This document shows, one piece after another, positions 6,058 through 6,858 of a stretch of 6,858 nt of DNA. This stretch comes from Flavobacteriaceae bacterium (GTDB lineage Bacteria; Bacteroidota; Bacteroidia; Flavobacteriales; Flavobacteriaceae), in NCBI GenBank assembly GCA_016763215.1, contig JAESUF010000088.1, positions 1 to 6,858 of the forward strand, in the 5' to 3' direction. Position numbers and translations under genes: made by a program. Position 1 is the stretch's first letter. The number at the start of each line of letters is the position of its first letter. The notes beneath the pieces were generated by a model that saw only the letters and a list, made by a program, of their open reading frames with translations, made no database searches and had not been told where the DNA came from.

Positions 6058-6651
6058 ATGGAAATAAAGACATATGAACCTGTAGATCCCATACTAAGGA
6101 AATACGTTCAGTTTTATTATGAGTTAGAGTTAACTAATGAAGCCTATTATGCTTTTCCTTCAGAAAACAATGTTGTGTGTCTTTTTAATGATGCTACTAT
6201 TAGCTACAGTAAGAATCAGATTACTATTCAAGAGAAAGTAAACAAGGAGAATCAAAATACTTTTATTGCGTTAAATAAGTTTACAAAACCTTTGTTCGTG
6301 AAATCAGAGGGTGTTGTTAAGGAATTTGTTATCATTTTTAAACCTTTTGGATTGTCGCAGTTCATTACAACAGACTTTAGTAAACTAGCTTTTTTTAAAA
6401 TTTCCGAATTCGATTCCTTTACGGAAGAAAATCAACTCTTTTTTGATGCCTCAATTGAAAAGAAAATTGAAAATATAGAGACCTTTTTATGTTCAAACTT
6501 GCAAGAAAAAGAAGGACTAGATATTGTGTCGAAAAGTCTTGACTTCATGCAAAAAGAGATGCTGAGCATTCATGAGATTGCTGATGAATGTAATTGTAGC
6601 TATAAAAACTATATAGACTTTTCTTACTTCATTGCGGGACAACTCCTATGA
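6058..6651 (+). CDS. AraC-family transcriptional regulator, N-terminal part (frame broken in the DNA-binding domain)
   Basis: The 197-residue frame holds an N-terminal ligand-sensing-like domain (about 1-150). It opens with YEPVDPILRKYVQFYYELE and FPSENNVVCLF, as in many Bacteroidota AraC proteins whose sensor is not characterised, and includes VVKEFVIIFKPFGLSQFI (86-103). Then the first helix-turn-helix of an AraC domain begins: LSIHEIADECNCSYKN (169-184). After Asn184 the frame goes out of register: YIDFSYFIAGQLL followed by TGA is not AraC-like. The -1 frame from 6606 reads KLYRLFLLHCGTTPM and continues with the expected second half of the domain. So a base was lost, or misread, at about 6604-6611. 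Adding one A to the run of five would restore Y-K-K-L-Y-R. As written, the protein lacks the second helix-turn-helix and should not bind DNA normally. Its position beside the sulfatase hints at a local regulator, but this is only inference. Confidence 0.85.
   Translation: MEIKTYEPVDPILRKYVQFYYELELTNEAYYAFPSENNVVCLFNDATISYSKNQITIQEKVNKENQNTFIALNKFTKPLFVKSEGVVKEFVIIFKPFGLSQFITTDFSKLAFFKISEFDSFTEENQLFFDASIEKKIENIETFLCSNLQEKEGLDIVSKSLDFMQKEMLSIHEIADECNCSYKNYIDFSYFIAGQLL
6604..6611 (+). other. Frameshift site in the AraC-family gene
   Basis: Upstream homology runs in the frame of 6058 up to codons AAA AAC (6604-6609). Downstream homology runs in the -1 frame starting at AAA or CTA (6606 or 6609). 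That -1 frame has a TAA at 6603-6605, so the change must lie after it. The A-run 6604-6608 is the likely slip point. Confidence 0.8.
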
Positions 6652-6858
6652 TTGTGAAGAAGAACATCCGTTTTCGTAATGCGTTGCTGAGAATTGAAAA
6701 TCAGGATGTTAATTTTAAACTCTCGGATGTAGCTTTTGATTCAGGCTATTATGATCAAGCTTTTTTTAATAAAGCATTCAAGAAATTAACAGGTGAAACA
6801 CCAAAACAATTTTTTAAAAACGTATCGGTATTATCAAAAAAAGACATCTATTTTAAAA
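6648..6858 (+). pseudogene. AraC-family regulator, C-terminal DNA-binding part in the -1 frame (runs to right window edge)
   Basis: The -1 frame carries the rest of the AraC domain, from LYRLF (6609 on). From the ATG at 6648 it encodes MIVKKNIRFRNALL, the linker helix, then FKLSDVAFDSGYYDQAFFNKAF (23-44), the second helix-turn-helix, and the signature KKLTGETPKQFFK (45-57). No stop appears before the edge, so up to 70 residues from the ATG are visible. This piece is the natural continuation of the gene beginning at 6058. Its ATG overlaps the TGA of the upstream frame (ATGA, 6648-6651), so coupled re-initiation could in theory make a separate small protein holding only the second helix-turn-helix. 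A decayed gene or a sequence error is more likely. The domain itself shows no further damage. Confidence 0.8.

Noticed and set aside
1..6858. CRISPR arrays, tRNA/rRNA genes, insertion sequences, phage or defence systems
   Set aside because: I looked for regularly spaced repeats, transposase or integrase motifs, terminal inverted repeats and tRNA-like cloverleaves by eye and found none.

Overview
The window looks like a piece of chromosome from a marine-type member of the Bacteroidota, most likely a flavobacterium. The DNA is AT-rich and Shine-Dalgarno sequences are weak or absent. Signal peptides end in flavobacterial style, both lipoproteins have short lipoboxes (ISC, LSC), and two candidate promoters fit the Bacteroidota TTTG / TAnnTTTG pattern. 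The protein set (tricorn-type S41 protease, COG3565 dioxygenase-like VOC protein, CsaA, Mpo1-like protein, YfiT-type DinB protein, lipoprotein sulfatase, AraC regulator) also fits. I cannot name the genus from sequence alone.

Layout. Positions 1-4470 carry six genes on the minus strand. Read in the direction of transcription they are a TPR lipoprotein (4470-3796), a YfiT/BstA-like DinB-fold protein (3796-3266, sharing one base with the previous stop), an Mpo1-like membrane protein (3122-2658), csaA (2656-2318, one base after the previous stop), a VOC protein (2251-1832) and the N-terminal 565 residues of a tricorn-type protease (1696 to beyond the left edge). Positions 4630-6858 carry plus-strand genes: a lipoprotein sulfatase (4630-5946) and an AraC-family regulator from 6058 that continues to or past the right edge. 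The divergent region 4471-4629 holds a 12-bp hairpin with T-runs on both sides.

How the genes work together. No single pathway links them all. The two tight pairs are probably co-transcribed: TPR lipoprotein with DinB-fold protein, and Mpo1-like protein with csaA. The minus-strand genes look like housekeeping, stress and metabolic functions: protein or peptide turnover, thiol chemistry, lipid alpha-oxidation and tRNA binding. The sulfatase is an exported, lipid-anchored enzyme expected to desulfate an organic sulfate such as a marine polysaccharide. No SusC/SusD, glycoside hydrolase or formylglycine-generating enzyme is visible beside it.

The clearest anomaly is the AraC regulator. Its DNA-binding domain is split by a one-base frame change at about 6604-6611, between the first helix-turn-helix and the rest of the domain. 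The missing part reads in the -1 frame to the window edge, and an ATGA stop/start overlap lies at the join. It could be a pseudogene, a sequencing error in an A-run, or less likely a recoded or split gene. I see no CRISPR array, tRNA, rRNA, insertion sequence or clear defence system, and I do not claim a new biological system here.
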